Below, one piece after another: positions 1 through 9,013 of a stretch of DNA of 64,000 nt; position 1 is the first letter of the stretch, and every line of letters starts with the position of its first letter. The notes beneath the pieces were generated by a model, which saw nothing but the letters and a program-made list of their open reading frames with translations, was not told the origin of the DNA and searched no databases. The position numbers and the translations under genes were made by a program. The DNA is from Alphaproteobacteria bacterium (GTDB lineage: Bacteria > Myxococcota_A > UBA796 > GCA-2862545), in NCBI GenBank assembly GCA_020632955.1, contig JACKEO010000008.1:124001-188000 (forward strand), given 5' to 3'.

Positions 1-2483
1 CGACCCGGTCCCAGGTCGCGCCGCAGCGCCGCCCAGTCCACCGCGTGCCCGAAGGACCCGCGCCGGGCGAGGGCCTCCGGGTCCACGCCGTGCAGCGTGG
101 GCGTCTGGGCCGATCCGAGCTGCAGGCAGCTGGCATCGTCGCCCTCCACCGTGAGCAGACCCACCACGCTGCCGTCCGGGAGGAGGTCGGGCTCGAGATC
201 GAAGCGCTCGCGACCCACGGCGCTGTCGAGCTGCTCGGGCACCCCCAGGGTGGTGTGGACCCACAGCGCGAAGCCGCCCGAGCCCGACGAGGCCTCGCGC
301 GCCGAGGGCGGCGCACGCCCGGCCCCCAGGCCCACGCCCGCCACGAGGAAGGTGCCCAGGGCCAGCACCCCCACCACCGCCAGCGCCCGTCCGGGCCGTC
401 GGGCGGACGCCCCAGGGCCCACGGCGCTGCCCGGGCGCCCGAGCCACGCACGCACCGCCGCGAGACCCGCGACCAGCACGAGGCTCCCCGCCCCGAAGAA
501 GCGCAGCGCGGCCTCCGGGGTGCGCTCGGCCGGACCCGAGAGCGCGAGGACCACGGCGGCCCCCAGGAGCAGGACGGCCGCCGCGGTGGCACGACGCGCC
601 GTGCGGGGGTGCGGTCGCGGGTCCACGCCCGCCAGCAGCGCCCGCGGGGGACGCCCCACCAGGCCGCGGGCGGTGGCGGCCACCGCGCCCGTGCTCGCCA
701 CGAAGGCCAGCGCGCCGGCGCCCAGCAACGTGGCCGGACGCAGCACCAGCGGCACGTGCACGCCGCTGGTGGCGGTGGCCCACACGCCCGCGAGCCCCTC
801 GGCGTGGGTCCAGGCCACCAGCGCCGCCAGCGGCACGCCGAGGAGCGCACCGGCGCCCAGCGCCACGGCGGCCTCGCCCACCACCAGCCCCAGCACCCGT
901 CCGCGCGTCCAGCCCAGCGCCCGGAGCGTGCCCAGCTCGCCCTGCCGCGCCACCAGCCCGAGCGCCGCCTGCAGGCCCGCGAGCACCAGGGCGGCGATCA
1001 CCAGCAGGCCGTCGAAGCTCGCGAAGAGCACGCCGAAGTCGTTGGCGGGCGCCGCGGCCGCCTCGAGCTGGCCCCGCACCGACCGGGCGCCCACCCCGAG
1101 CACCGCCGGCTCGAGCACCTCGCGCAGGCGCGCCTGCAGCGCCGCCTCCGCGGTGGCCGGCATCCGCAGCGTGGTGGTGTCGCCCAGGGCGCCCGCCCAC
1201 AGGCGCCGACCCGTCTCCAGGGCCACCCACGCCCGGGGCGTGCCCTTGTGCGCGGCCCAGTAGGCCTCGTCCTCGGGTCGGATGCGCTCCAGGTCCACCG
1301 GCAGGCCCGGATCCCACTCCGCGCAGGTCTCGGCGTCCTCCAGGCCCTCGATGGGGGGCATCCAGCTCGGATCGGCCGCGGCCCCCGCCAGCGGCACCAC
1401 GGCGCGCACCACCAGCCAGCGCTGCTCGTGGGTGACCGTGCGGTGGGCGCCGAGCACCGGGAAGCGGACCTGCACGCGGCTGCCGGGCACCACGCCCAGA
1501 TCCGCCGCGAGGACGTCGGTGAGCACGATCTCCTCGGCCCCGAGATCCGCGGGCAGGAGCGCTCCCATGGGCGTGCCGTGCGGGCCCGCCGGCGTCGCGC
1601 CCACGAAGACGTAGGGCACCGAGCGGCCGTCGGCTGCGAGCTCGTCCACCAGCCACACCAGCCCCGGCGTGGCCTCCGGCACCGCCGCGCGCACCGCGGC
1701 CACCACCGGCGGCGCCAGCACCACGCGGGCCGTCGAGAGCACCAGCTCGTCGCGGACGCGGCGCACCTGGATGCCGCCGTCCGCGGGCGAGACCGCCGCG
1801 GGCAGCGCCGCCGACACCGCGGCCTCGTCGGCGCCGGCCACGAGCACCGCATCGGCGCGCCCCTCGTGCGCCAGCCGACGCCCCAGGGACTCCAGGTCCA
1901 CGAGGGCCACCTCGGGCACGCCCGGCGTGGCGCGCAGGCCGAGGTGGGCAGGCCAGCCATCGAGGGGTTGCGCCACCTGGAGCGACAGCCCGGTCACGAG
2001 ACCCGTGGCCTGCGCGAGCGCCACGTCGCTGGCCAGGGCGCTCGGCCGCTCCACGCGCAGGGCGATGCGATCGCCCGGCACCACGCCCAGCCGGTCCTGC
2101 AGCGACAGCGACAGCCGCACGGCACCGGGTGGAGGGGGCCGCGCACCGGGCGCGAGCTGCAGGAAGCGCGCGTCGGCGCCCAGCAGCGTGAGCGCCGCCG
2201 TGGCTCCGTCGGAGGTGGACGCCACCGCGGGACGCAGCGCCACGGCCGCGGTGGGCACGCCGAGCGTCTCGCCCAGCGCCTGGGCAAGGTGCACGCGCAC
2301 CCCCTCGTCGCCGCCCTCCACCACCACGTCGACGGGCCCCAGGCGCTCGTCCACCCGGTGCGCGAGCGCCGCCCTCAGCGCGTCGCCCATGGCCAGACCG
2401 CCCCCCAGCAGGGCCGAGGTGAGGGCCGCCGTGGCCAGCAGCCCCCACGCCACCCGCTGGTGGTGCCGCAGGCCCGCCAGCAC
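1..2483 (-). CDS. ABC transporter permease, FtsX/MacB-type (3' end beyond window)
   Basis: An uninterrupted minus-strand frame runs from a GTG at 2483 to the left edge with no stop, giving at least 827 residues. An N-terminal membrane segment (about residues 8-30) precedes a large periplasmic-type region of about 450 residues. A cluster of hydrophobic segments follows, containing the FtsX-like core motif GELGTLRALGWTRGRVLGL. More hydrophobic segments come after the core, as in the long (about 800-residue) FtsX permeases. It starts 15 bases after the stop of the ABC ATPase gene, so the two should form one transporter of the lipoprotein, lipid or macrolide export class. The substrate is unknown; the genes upstream suggest a modified small molecule or an envelope component. 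The start is uncertain, because a non-canonical CTG overlaps the ATPase stop. Confidence 0.8.
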   Translation of the reverse strand, partial: MLAGLRHHQRVAWGLLATAALTSALLGGGLAMGDALRAALAHRVDERLGPVDVVVEGGDEGVRVHLAQALGETLGVPTAAVALRPAVASTSDGATAALTLLGADARFLQLAPGARPPPPGAVRLSLSLQDRLGVVPGDRIALRVERPSALASDVALAQATGLVTGLSLQVAQPLDGWPAHLGLRATPGVPEVALVDLESLGRRLAHEGRADAVLVAGADEAAVSAALPAAVSPADGGIQVRRVRDELVLSTARVVLAPPVVAAVRAAVPEATPGLVWLVDELAADGRSVPYVFVGATPAGPHGTPMGALLPADLGAEEIVLTDVLAADLGVVPGSRVQVRFPVLGAHRTVTHEQRWLVVRAVVPLAGAAADPSWMPPIEGLEDAETCAEWDPGLPVDLERIRPEDEAYWAAHKGTPRAWVALETGRRLWAGALGDTTTLRMPATAEAALQARLREVLEPAVLGVGARSVRGQLEAAAAPANDFGVLFASFDGLLVIAALVLAGLQAALGLVARQGELGTLRALGWTRGRVLGLVVGEAAVALGAGALLGVPLAALVAWTHAEGLAGVWATATSGVHVPLVLRPATLLGAGALAFVASTGAVAATARGLVGRPPRALLAGVDPRPHPRTARRATAAAVLLLGAAVVLALSGPAERTPEAALRFFGAGSLVLVAGLAAVRAWLGRPGSAVGPGASARRPGRALAVVGVLALGTFLVAGVGLGAGRAPPSAREASSGSGGFALWVHTTLGVPEQLDSAVGRERFDLEPDLLPDGSVVGLLTVEGDDASCLQLGSAQTPTLHGVDPEALARRGSFGHAVDWAALRRDLGPG

Positions 2484-2497
2484 CAGCCGCAGCCGGG

Positions 2498-3175
2498 TCA
2501 GGACGGCTCCAGGCGCCCGTCGCGCAGCACGAGCACCCGCCCCACCCGGCGCGCCACCTCGAGGTCGTGCGTGACCACCACCACCGCCGCCTCGCCCGGC
2601 GCGTCGAGCAGCAGCTCCACCAGGTCGTGGGCGCGCGCCCGATCGAGGGCGCCCGTGGGCTCGTCGGCCAGCACCACCCGGGGGGAGCGCGCCAGCGCAC
2701 GGGCCACCGCCACGCGCTGCCGCTGCCCCGTCGACAGCTCGTCGGGTCGGTGGTCGGCCCGATCGGCCAGGCCGAGCCGCGCGAGCAGCGCCCGCGCCCG
2801 CTCCACCTGCGCGGGCCCGGGACGCCCGTCGGCGAGCCAGGGCAGGAGCACGTTGTCGAGGGCGGTGGCCTGCGGGAGCAGGTGGTGGTCCTGGAAGACC
2901 AGGCCGACGTGCTCGCGGCGCAAGGCCGATCGCGCCGCGTCGTCGAGGCCCGCCACGTCGCGGCCGTCCACCTCCACGGTGCCGGCCGTGGGCTGGTCGA
3001 GGAGACCCAGCAGGAAGAGCAGCGTGGACTTGCCCGAGCCGGACGGACCCACCACGGCGATGCGGTCCCCCGGCGCGAGCGCGAGGTCCACCCCGGCGAG
3101 CACGTCCTCGTCGGCACCGTCGTAGCGCTTGTGCACCCCCCGCAGGGCGAGGAGGGGTGCGGCGCCGCCGCTCAT
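2498..3175 (-). CDS. ABC transporter ATP-binding protein (LolD/MacB-like)
   Basis: A protein of 225 residues with every nucleotide-binding-domain motif in order: Walker A GPSGSGKST near residue 43, Q-loop VFQDHHLLPQ, signature LSTGQRQR (a Thr variant of LSGGQ), Walker B VVLADEPTGALD and H-loop VVTHD. Length and motif style match the LolD/MacB/FtsE class that pairs with FtsX-type permeases. Its ATG overlaps the stop of the upstream glycosyltransferase (ATGA overlap, 3172-3175), indicating translational coupling, and the permease gene follows at once. It energises export or extraction of an unidentified substrate at the inner membrane. Confidence 0.92.
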   Translation of the reverse strand: MSGGAAPLLALRGVHKRYDGADEDVLAGVDLALAPGDRIAVVGPSGSGKSTLLFLLGLLDQPTAGTVEVDGRDVAGLDDAARSALRREHVGLVFQDHHLLPQATALDNVLLPWLADGRPGPAQVERARALLARLGLADRADHRPDELSTGQRQRVAVARALARSPRVVLADEPTGALDRARAHDLVELLLDAPGEAAVVVVTHDLEVARRVGRVLVLRDGRLEPS

Positions 3176-4461
3176 GCCGCCCGCACCGCGAGCACGCGCT
3201 GCAGGAGGTCGGCGAGGCCCGCCGCCATGTGCGCCGAGGTGAAGGCGGCGCGCACGCCCCGACGTCCGCGCTCCGCCTGGGCGTGCCGGAGCGCCGCGTC
3301 GTCGAGCAGCCGCCCGATCGCCGCCACGAAGGCCTCGGCGTCGCCGGGCGCCACCAGGGTGCCCGCGCCCGCGCGCTCCAGGACCTCGGGGATGGCACCC
3401 CGCCGGGGCGCCACCACCGGCAGGCCCGTGGCCATGGCCTCCAGGTTGTACATCCCGAAGGTCTCGTCCTTGAGCGACGGCACGCAGAAGACCGTGAGCT
3501 CCGCGAGGAAGGCGCGCTTCTCCTCGGCCGACAGGTTGGCCGCCACCTGCACGCGGTGGGCCACGCCGGCGTCGTGCAGGCGCTGGAGGGCCTCGTCGAG
3601 CTCGGGTCGATCGCCCGGGTTGAGGGTGCCCCCCAGGTGCAGGTCGAGGTCGCGCCCCTGCTCCAGCAGCCGGAGGTAGACGTCCACGAGCAGGTGCAGG
3701 CCCTTGGCCGGGTAGAGCCGCGCGAAGGCCCCGAGCACGGGGGGCCCCTCGGGCGGGCGCAGCGGGCCGTAGCCCTCCACGTCGATGCCGTTGTGCACCA
3801 CGTCGAAGCGGTCGCGCGGCAGGCCCGTGCGGGCGGCCATCGCGTCGGCGGCGAACCCGCTCACCGCCACCACGCCCTCGGCACGCGCCAGACCCTCGGC
3901 CACCAGCGCCCAGGCCTCGTCGCGTCCCTCGTCGAGCGCGTCGAGGAAGTGCAGCTCGCCCTGCACCGTGACCACCACCGGCACGCCCAGCGCATCCCGC
4001 AGCGGCTGGGCCAGGCCCACCAGCAGGCTGTTCGACAGCACCACCACGTCGGGCGCCGGGCGGAGGCGCAGGGCGTCCACCAGCCGGCCGATCTCCTTGG
4101 CCTGGTGCCCCTCGAGCCCCTGCAGCATCGACACGGTCATCGCGCCCAGGGACTCGGGGCGCGTGGAGCCGGCGAAGCGCCCCGCGAGGTCGAGCACGGG
4201 ACGGCTGGCCAGCGGCGCGTCCATCCACCGGGGCAGGTGCCGGAAGAGGGGGACCTCCTGCTGGAGCCACGCGTTGACGCCGCTGATCTGCACCCGCTCC
4301 CCGGCGCTGCAGCTGATGCCGTCGGCCACCACCGGCAGGTACATCGGCACGAGATCGGCCTCGTGCCCGAGCGCCCGGAGCGCCTTGACCAGGGCGTCGT
4401 CGCGGATGCAGGTGCCGCAGTGCCACCGCCCCGTGCCCGCCGTGAGGTGCAGGATGCGCAC
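3172..4461 (-). CDS. Glycosyltransferase family 1 (GT-B fold)
   Basis: A 429-residue GT-B glycosyltransferase. The N-terminal Rossmann half begins with a strand and a glycine-rich loop (RILHLTAGTG), and the C-terminal nucleotide-sugar-binding half carries the E-x7-E motif in DETFGMYNLEAMA followed by GLPVVAPRRGAIPEV. GTG at 4461 is chosen because it lies 8 bases after the stop of the halogenase-like gene and opens directly at the first beta strand. The gene sits between an oxidoreductase and an ABC exporter with coupled overlaps, so a role in glycosylating a product of this operon is likely (inference). Acceptor and sugar donor cannot be read from sequence. Confidence 0.9.
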   Translation of the reverse strand: MRILHLTAGTGRWHCGTCIRDDALVKALRALGHEADLVPMYLPVVADGISCSAGERVQISGVNAWLQQEVPLFRHLPRWMDAPLASRPVLDLAGRFAGSTRPESLGAMTVSMLQGLEGHQAKEIGRLVDALRLRPAPDVVVLSNSLLVGLAQPLRDALGVPVVVTVQGELHFLDALDEGRDEAWALVAEGLARAEGVVAVSGFAADAMAARTGLPRDRFDVVHNGIDVEGYGPLRPPEGPPVLGAFARLYPAKGLHLLVDVYLRLLEQGRDLDLHLGGTLNPGDRPELDEALQRLHDAGVAHRVQVAANLSAEEKRAFLAELTVFCVPSLKDETFGMYNLEAMATGLPVVAPRRGAIPEVLERAGAGTLVAPGDAEAFVAAIGRLLDDAALRHAQAERGRRGVRAAFTSAHMAAGLADLLQRVLAVRAA

Positions 4462-4469
4462 GACGACCC

Positions 4470-5753
4470 CTACGCCGCGCCGGCGGTGGGAGGACGGGCC
4501 TCCACGCTCTGCACGCGGGCGCCACCGTAGCCGAGCACCGGAGGCACCGTGCCCAGCTCGGCCAGCGCCTGCTGGAGATCGGCGTAGTCGCGGAAGAGGT
4601 CGCCGATGAGCAGGTCGGTGACGTCGCCGTGCAGCTCGGGATGGGCCCGCACCAGCGCACCCATGCTGAAGTCGGGGTCGTAGAAGGAGAAGACGAGGCT
4701 GCGCATGGCCTCGATGCCGCGGCAGACCCACTCCCCGTAGGCCGCGAAGACCCCGGCGTCGGTGCGCCCGTCGTCGAGCGCCGACAGCACGCCGCGCGCC
4801 GCCTCCTCCCCCGTGCGCACCGCGAGGAAGACCCCCGACGAGAACACCGGGTCGAGGAAGGCGAAGGCGTCGCCCGTGAGCACCACGCCGTCGTCGGCCG
4901 AGTAGGTGGACCGGTAGGAGTAGTCGGAGGTGACCTCGATCGGCGCCACACGCTCCCCGCCCTGCAGGCGCTCGGCCAGCCAGGGGTTGAGCTTGATGAC
5001 CTCCTCCCACACCGTGGCGGGATCCTTGCCGTGGCGGTGCAGCACCTCGCGCCGGGCCACCACGCCCACCGACAGGCGCCCGTCGCCCATGGGGAAGAAC
5101 CAGAACCAGCCGTCCTCGGGCACCTGCACCACCGTGGTGGCGTGGGCCGTCTGCGGATCCACCTCGATGCCGCGGTAGTAGGTCCAGTACGACAGGCGCT
5201 CCAGCGCCTCCTCCCGGTTGCGCCAGCCCCGCAGGGTGCGCACGAAGCCGTCGCGGCCGCTGGCGTCGATCGTCCACGGCGCGCGCAGCTCCAGCGGCCC
5301 GTCGGGACCCTCGGCGCGCACGCCCACCACGCGTCCGTCCTCCTCGATCAGCGCCTTGGCGCGCGTGCCCTGGTGCACCACGGCCCCGCTCGCCTCGGCG
5401 TGCTCGAGCAGCAGCCGATCGAAGGTGGCCCGCTCCACCTGCCAGGTCTGGCTGGACGGGTGGTCCTTGTGCTCCTGGAAGAGGAAGGGGCGCGACATGC
5501 GCCCGTCGGCGCTCACGAAGCGCACGCTGTGCTTGCGCTGGAAGCCGGCCTTGGCCACCAGGTCGACGGCCCCGATGCGGTCGAGCGTGTACCAGACGTG
5601 GGGCAGCAGCGACTCGCCGATGTGCTCCCGGGGGAAGCGCGCACGCTCCAGCACGGCCACGGAGCGACCCGCACGGGCCAGCACCGCCGCGGCGGTGGAG
5701 CCTGCCGGACCCCCGCCCACCACGATCGCGTCGACGTGCTGCTCACTGCCCAA
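4470..5753 (-). CDS. FAD-dependent halogenase/oxidoreductase-like protein
   Basis: A flavoprotein of about 427 residues. The FAD-binding GxGxxG motif (VVGGGPAGSTAA) is at the N-terminus. It is followed by GESLLP, a GFxxK segment like the one carrying the catalytic lysine in flavin-dependent halogenases, a WFWFFPM stretch resembling the halogenase WxWxIP signature, and the FAD motif GDAFAFLDPVFSSGV. The family also contains geranylgeranyl-reductase-like and other non-halogenating enzymes, so halogenase activity is a possibility and not a firm call. TTG at 5753 is preferred because GGAGG lies 6 bases upstream and the gene then overlaps the radical SAM gene by only 11 bases; an in-frame ATG at 5798 is the alternative. 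It is central to a radical SAM-flavoprotein-glycosyltransferase-exporter operon. Confidence 0.8.
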   Translation of the reverse strand: MGSEQHVDAIVVGGGPAGSTAAAVLARAGRSVAVLERARFPREHIGESLLPHVWYTLDRIGAVDLVAKAGFQRKHSVRFVSADGRMSRPFLFQEHKDHPSSQTWQVERATFDRLLLEHAEASGAVVHQGTRAKALIEEDGRVVGVRAEGPDGPLELRAPWTIDASGRDGFVRTLRGWRNREEALERLSYWTYYRGIEVDPQTAHATTVVQVPEDGWFWFFPMGDGRLSVGVVARREVLHRHGKDPATVWEEVIKLNPWLAERLQGGERVAPIEVTSDYSYRSTYSADDGVVLTGDAFAFLDPVFSSGVFLAVRTGEEAARGVLSALDDGRTDAGVFAAYGEWVCRGIEAMRSLVFSFYDPDFSMGALVRAHPELHGDVTDLLIGDLFRDYADLQQALAELGTVPPVLGYGGARVQSVEARPPTAGAA

Positions 5754-7062
5754 GGGCGACCTCCATGCCGGGCGCAGGCCCGCCGTGCTCGGGCGCAAAG
5801 AACACGGGCAGCAGGCGATCGACCTGCAACAAGGCGTCCCACGACAGGGTCACGCCGGCCGGGTCCACGTCGACGAGGCCGTGGCGCGCGAGCTGCCGCA
5901 GGGGCGCCTCGAAGCGCTCCAGCGGATCCACGCCGAACTTGTCGCGGAAGTAGGCGGGCTCCACGTGCCCGAGCTTGAGCTGCAGGATCCACTCCCGCAC
6001 CAGCTGCTCGTCGGCGCTCATGCGCAGGGCCCGCTGCAGGGGGAGACGACCCGACTCCACCCGATCCTGCCAGGCCCCGAGGTGCTTGTCGTTCTGCAGG
6101 TGCACGCCCGAGAGCTGGCCGAAGGCGCTCACCCCGAGGGGGATCATGTCGGCGCCGTGCCAGAGGCTGTCGCGGTAGACGAACCTGCCGGTGGGGTCGC
6201 CCCGCACCGCCGTGTAGCCGCTGGTCATCGTGTAGCCGGCCCGCTGCAGCGTCTCGAAGGCCTCGCGGGCCCAGCGCCGACGGGTGGCCACGTCGGCCAC
6301 GGCCCCGCCCAGCTCGCCGCCCTGCTTCAGCGTGCGGAAGAGCTCGGTGTTGGTGGGGATCTCGAGCTGGTAGATGGTGACGCTGTCGGGCTCCAGGGCC
6401 AGCGTGCGGGCCACGCTCTCGCGCCAGCTCTGCTCGGTCTCGCCCACCATCCCCGCGATGAGGTCGAGGTTGATCTGCGGCACGCCGGCGTCGCGGCAGA
6501 TGCGGTAGGCGGGCTCCACCTGCGCGCTGGTGTGGGCGCGGCCGTTCACCTCGAGGACGTGGTCGTCCCAGGCCTCCACGCCGAGGCTGACGCGGGACAC
6601 GCCGTGCTCCACCAGCACCGCGATCTTCTGCGCGCGCACGGTGCCGGGCTCGCACTCGTAGGTGAGCTCGGCACCCGCGGACCAGGGCAGCGCCGCGCGC
6701 AGTCCCCCGAGCAGACCGTCGATCTGGTCGCTGGACAGGTAGCTGGGCGTGCCGCCGCCCACGTACAGGAAGTCGAGCAGGCGGCCGCCCACCAGGGGCC
6801 GCGCGGCGTACAGGCGCGCCTCGGCGAGCACGCCGTCGACGTAGCGCCGCAGCTCCGCCGCGGGCTTCTCGGTGTAGACCTTGAAGTAGCAGAAGCGACA
6901 GCGCTTCCGGCAGAAGGGCACGTGCACGTAGGCGCCCAGCGGGGTGCCCGGCCGCGGCGCCGCGTCCAGCACCGCCTGCACCTCGCTCGTCGCGTCCTCG
7001 GTCCAGTGCGCGAAGGGGGGGTAGTTCGCGACGAACCCGGGTCCGGTCTCGACCTCGCTCAC
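5743..7062 (-). CDS. Radical SAM protein, HemN/HemW (coproporphyrinogen oxidase-like) family
   Basis: About 439 residues. The [4Fe-4S] cluster motif CX3CX2C (CRKRCRFC, Cys51/55/58) follows the HemW-like YVHVPF lead-in. After it come the SAM-binding GGGTPSYL motif, ECEPGT, VSLGVEAW and LDLIAGMVGET, all family landmarks. The fourth cysteine used by true HemN is replaced (CYF), as in HemW and other non-oxidase members, so protoporphyrinogen formation should not be assumed. GTG at 7062 has GAGAGG upstream. It is the first gene of the operon and overlaps the halogenase-like gene, which suggests a tailoring reaction or heme handling connected with that enzyme (inference). A true heme-chaperone HemW acting independently is the main alternative. 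Confidence 0.82.
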   Translation of the reverse strand: MSEVETGPGFVANYPPFAHWTEDATSEVQAVLDAAPRPGTPLGAYVHVPFCRKRCRFCYFKVYTEKPAAELRRYVDGVLAEARLYAARPLVGGRLLDFLYVGGGTPSYLSSDQIDGLLGGLRAALPWSAGAELTYECEPGTVRAQKIAVLVEHGVSRVSLGVEAWDDHVLEVNGRAHTSAQVEPAYRICRDAGVPQINLDLIAGMVGETEQSWRESVARTLALEPDSVTIYQLEIPTNTELFRTLKQGGELGGAVADVATRRRWAREAFETLQRAGYTMTSGYTAVRGDPTGRFVYRDSLWHGADMIPLGVSAFGQLSGVHLQNDKHLGAWQDRVESGRLPLQRALRMSADEQLVREWILQLKLGHVEPAYFRDKFGVDPLERFEAPLRQLARHGLVDVDPAGVTLSWDALLQVDRLLPVFFAPEHGGPAPGMEVALGQ

Positions 7063-7156
7063 GCAGGGCACCTCTCGACCCCTCCCCCGTATCGCGCGAC
7101 GGGAGGTCGCCGGTTTCCGGGCGTGTAAAGCTCCGTCGTCCCGCACCTGGGCCGGC

Positions 7157-7162
7157 TAGCCT
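7157..7162 (+). promoter_or_regulatory. Putative -10 element (TAGCCT)
   Basis: TAGCCT fits the TANNNT pattern of -10 boxes in GC-rich bacteria and lies 24 bases before the esterase GTG in a region otherwise poor in A/T. No convincing -35 is seen. It belongs to a recurring set of such elements in this window. Confidence 0.25.
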
Positions 7163-7186
7163 CCCGGGGACCCCTGGGAGGGCACC

Positions 7187-8872
7187 GTGCGCACAGCTCC
7201 GCTGCTCCTGCTGCTCCTCGGCGCCTGCACCACGCCCGCGGCACCGGGCGCGGGGAAGGGCGACGACACCGACACCGCCGGTGCGGCCGACAGCGACACG
7301 CCCGACACCGGCACCCCGGTCGACACCGACACCGCCGACACCGCGCCCGTGGGCTGCGTGCCGCCCGCGCCCGCCGGCCTGTCGGAGGTACGCCTGCCCC
7401 ATGGCACCTTCCGGGGCGAGGTGCTGGAGGGCGGCATCCGGCGCTGGCTGGGCCTGCGCTTCGGCGAGAGCACCGCGGGCGACGGCCGCTTCCGCCCGCC
7501 CACGCCACCGGGCTGCCAGGACGAGGTGCAGGTGGCCACGGCGCCGGCCCCGGTGTGCGTGCAGTGGTCGGAGGACCGGCGCACCGTGGTGGGCTCGGAG
7601 GACTGCCTCTTCCTCAACGTGTGGGCCCCCAAGGACGCCACGGACGCGCCCGTGCTGCTGTGGTGGCACGGCGGCGGCCACGAGCAGGGGAGCACGTCCG
7701 ACCGCCTCGGCGGCGAGCTCACCTACGACGGCGCGGGCCTCGCCGCGCGGGGCGTGGTGGTGGTGGCGGCCTCCTACCGCCTCGGCCCCTTCGGCTTCCT
7801 CGCCCACCCCCTCCTCAGCGCCGGCGACGACGGCAACGGCAACTGGGGCACGCTCGACCAGCTCGCCAGCCTCCAGTGGGTGCACGACCACGTGGCGGCC
7901 TTCGGAGGCGACCCCGGCCGCGTCACCGTGGCGGGCCAGTCCGCGGGCGGGGTGAGCGCCTGCCGCGCCGCGGTGATCGAGCGCGCACGCGGCCAGATGC
8001 ACCGGGCCATCGTGGCCAGCGGCGGCTGCACGGCGCGCCCCCTGGCCACCGCGCTGGCGCAGGGGGTGGAGGTGGCCGACCAGGTGGGCTGCGAGGACGC
8101 CCCCGACGGCGCCTGCCTCCGCCAGGCCAGCGTCACCGACCTCATGGACACCTTCGCCCCGCTCGCCGACGGCGTGAGCACCCTCGGCGGCACCTGGTCG
8201 GGGGTGATCGACGGCAAGCTGGTGCTCGACCTGCCGCGCCGCATGGTGGCCGACGGCAAGGCCGTGGTGGACACCGTGCTCGTGAGCGCCACGGAGGAGG
8301 AGGCCGGCCGCGCCCCGCCGCCCGTGGCCGACGCGGCCACCTTCGAGCTGCTGGTGAAGGCCTTCCTGGGCAGCGCGGGCATCCTGCCGCTACCCGCGCT
8401 GGTGGAGCGCATCACCGACCAGTACGACGAGGCCACCTACGGATCGTGGCAGGACGCCTGGGTGGCGGCCGCGTCGGACGCGAAGTTCGTGTGCACGGCC
8501 ACCAGCGACCTGGAGGCCTGGGCCGCCGGCGGGGCCAGGGCCTGGCGCCTGCACTTCGACGACCGCCTCGACAACCTGCCCAAGGCGCCCTCGAACCGAC
8601 CCTTCCACGGCGCCGACCTGCTGTGGTCCTTCGAGCACCTCGACGAGCTGGCCCTGGCCGCCAGCGCAGCCGACCGCGCGCAGGCCGACGACCTCGCCGA
8701 CGTGTGGGCGGCCTTCGCCACCACCGGCGACCCCCGGCCCGACGCCCGGGACTGGCCCCAGTGGACCCCCGAGGTGGACCCCGCCTGGCGCGTCGCGAGC
8801 GGCACCTCGGGGGACGCGGGCCGCATCGACGGCGTGCACACCGACGGCTGCGCCGTGTGGACCTTCCCCTGA
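7187..8872 (+). CDS. Type B carboxylesterase lipoprotein
   Basis: A 561-residue predicted lipoprotein. A hydrophobic signal ends in the lipobox LLGAC, followed by an acidic linker rich in Asp-Thr repeats (about residues 25-52) and then an alpha/beta-hydrolase of the carboxylesterase-B family. Diagnostic motifs are EDCLFLNVWAP (signature 2), the oxyanion loop WWHGGGH, the nucleophile elbow GQSAGG, the SATEEEAG region that should hold the acidic triad member, and PFHGADLLWSF carrying the likely catalytic His. It should hydrolyse carboxylic esters at the outer membrane or cell surface; the substrate is unknown. GTG at 7187 has GGGAGGGCACC upstream. It converges with a small gene remnant on the other strand. 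Confidence 0.9.
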   Translation: MRTAPLLLLLLGACTTPAAPGAGKGDDTDTAGAADSDTPDTGTPVDTDTADTAPVGCVPPAPAGLSEVRLPHGTFRGEVLEGGIRRWLGLRFGESTAGDGRFRPPTPPGCQDEVQVATAPAPVCVQWSEDRRTVVGSEDCLFLNVWAPKDATDAPVLLWWHGGGHEQGSTSDRLGGELTYDGAGLAARGVVVVAASYRLGPFGFLAHPLLSAGDDGNGNWGTLDQLASLQWVHDHVAAFGGDPGRVTVAGQSAGGVSACRAAVIERARGQMHRAIVASGGCTARPLATALAQGVEVADQVGCEDAPDGACLRQASVTDLMDTFAPLADGVSTLGGTWSGVIDGKLVLDLPRRMVADGKAVVDTVLVSATEEEAGRAPPPVADAATFELLVKAFLGSAGILPLPALVERITDQYDEATYGSWQDAWVAAASDAKFVCTATSDLEAWAAGGARAWRLHFDDRLDNLPKAPSNRPFHGADLLWSFEHLDELALAASAADRAQADDLADVWAAFATTGDPRPDARDWPQWTPEVDPAWRVASGTSGDAGRIDGVHTDGCAVWTFP

Positions 8873-8875
8873 CGA

Positions 8876-9007
8876 TCACCGGTGCGGCGGGGGCAGCACC
8901 GCCTCGACCTCCACCACGAGCCGCTGCCAGCCGTTCGGCCGGATCGCCCTGAGCGTGGCGCGGACGGGGTAGCCGAAGAAGGGGTACGTGCCGGCGGACG
9001 ACCGGAG
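8876..9007 (-). pseudogene. Possible 3' remnant of a RidA-like gene
   Basis: On the minus strand the 141-base gap between the esterase and GST genes reads as an open frame ending YPVRATLRAI...RLVVEVEAVLPPP and a stop at 8876. That resembles the C-terminal strand pair of RidA/YjgF proteins (P-A-R-T-T-V...V-E-I-E-A-V). The frame has no start codon or N-terminal domain before it enters antisense of the GST gene. It is therefore at best a truncated relic. The match is short and could be chance. Confidence 0.28.
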
Positions 9008-9013
9008 CGCCCC

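Noticed and set aside
45..3125. Very long open frames on the plus strand opposite the permease and ATPase genes
   Set aside because: Pure frame shadows: translation is Arg/Gly/His/Pro-rich with no domain, while the minus strand shows full ABC transporter motifs.
5743..7062. Annotating the radical SAM gene as coproporphyrinogen dehydrogenase (hemN)
   Set aside because: It lacks the fourth cysteine of HemN, and no other heme synthesis gene is nearby.
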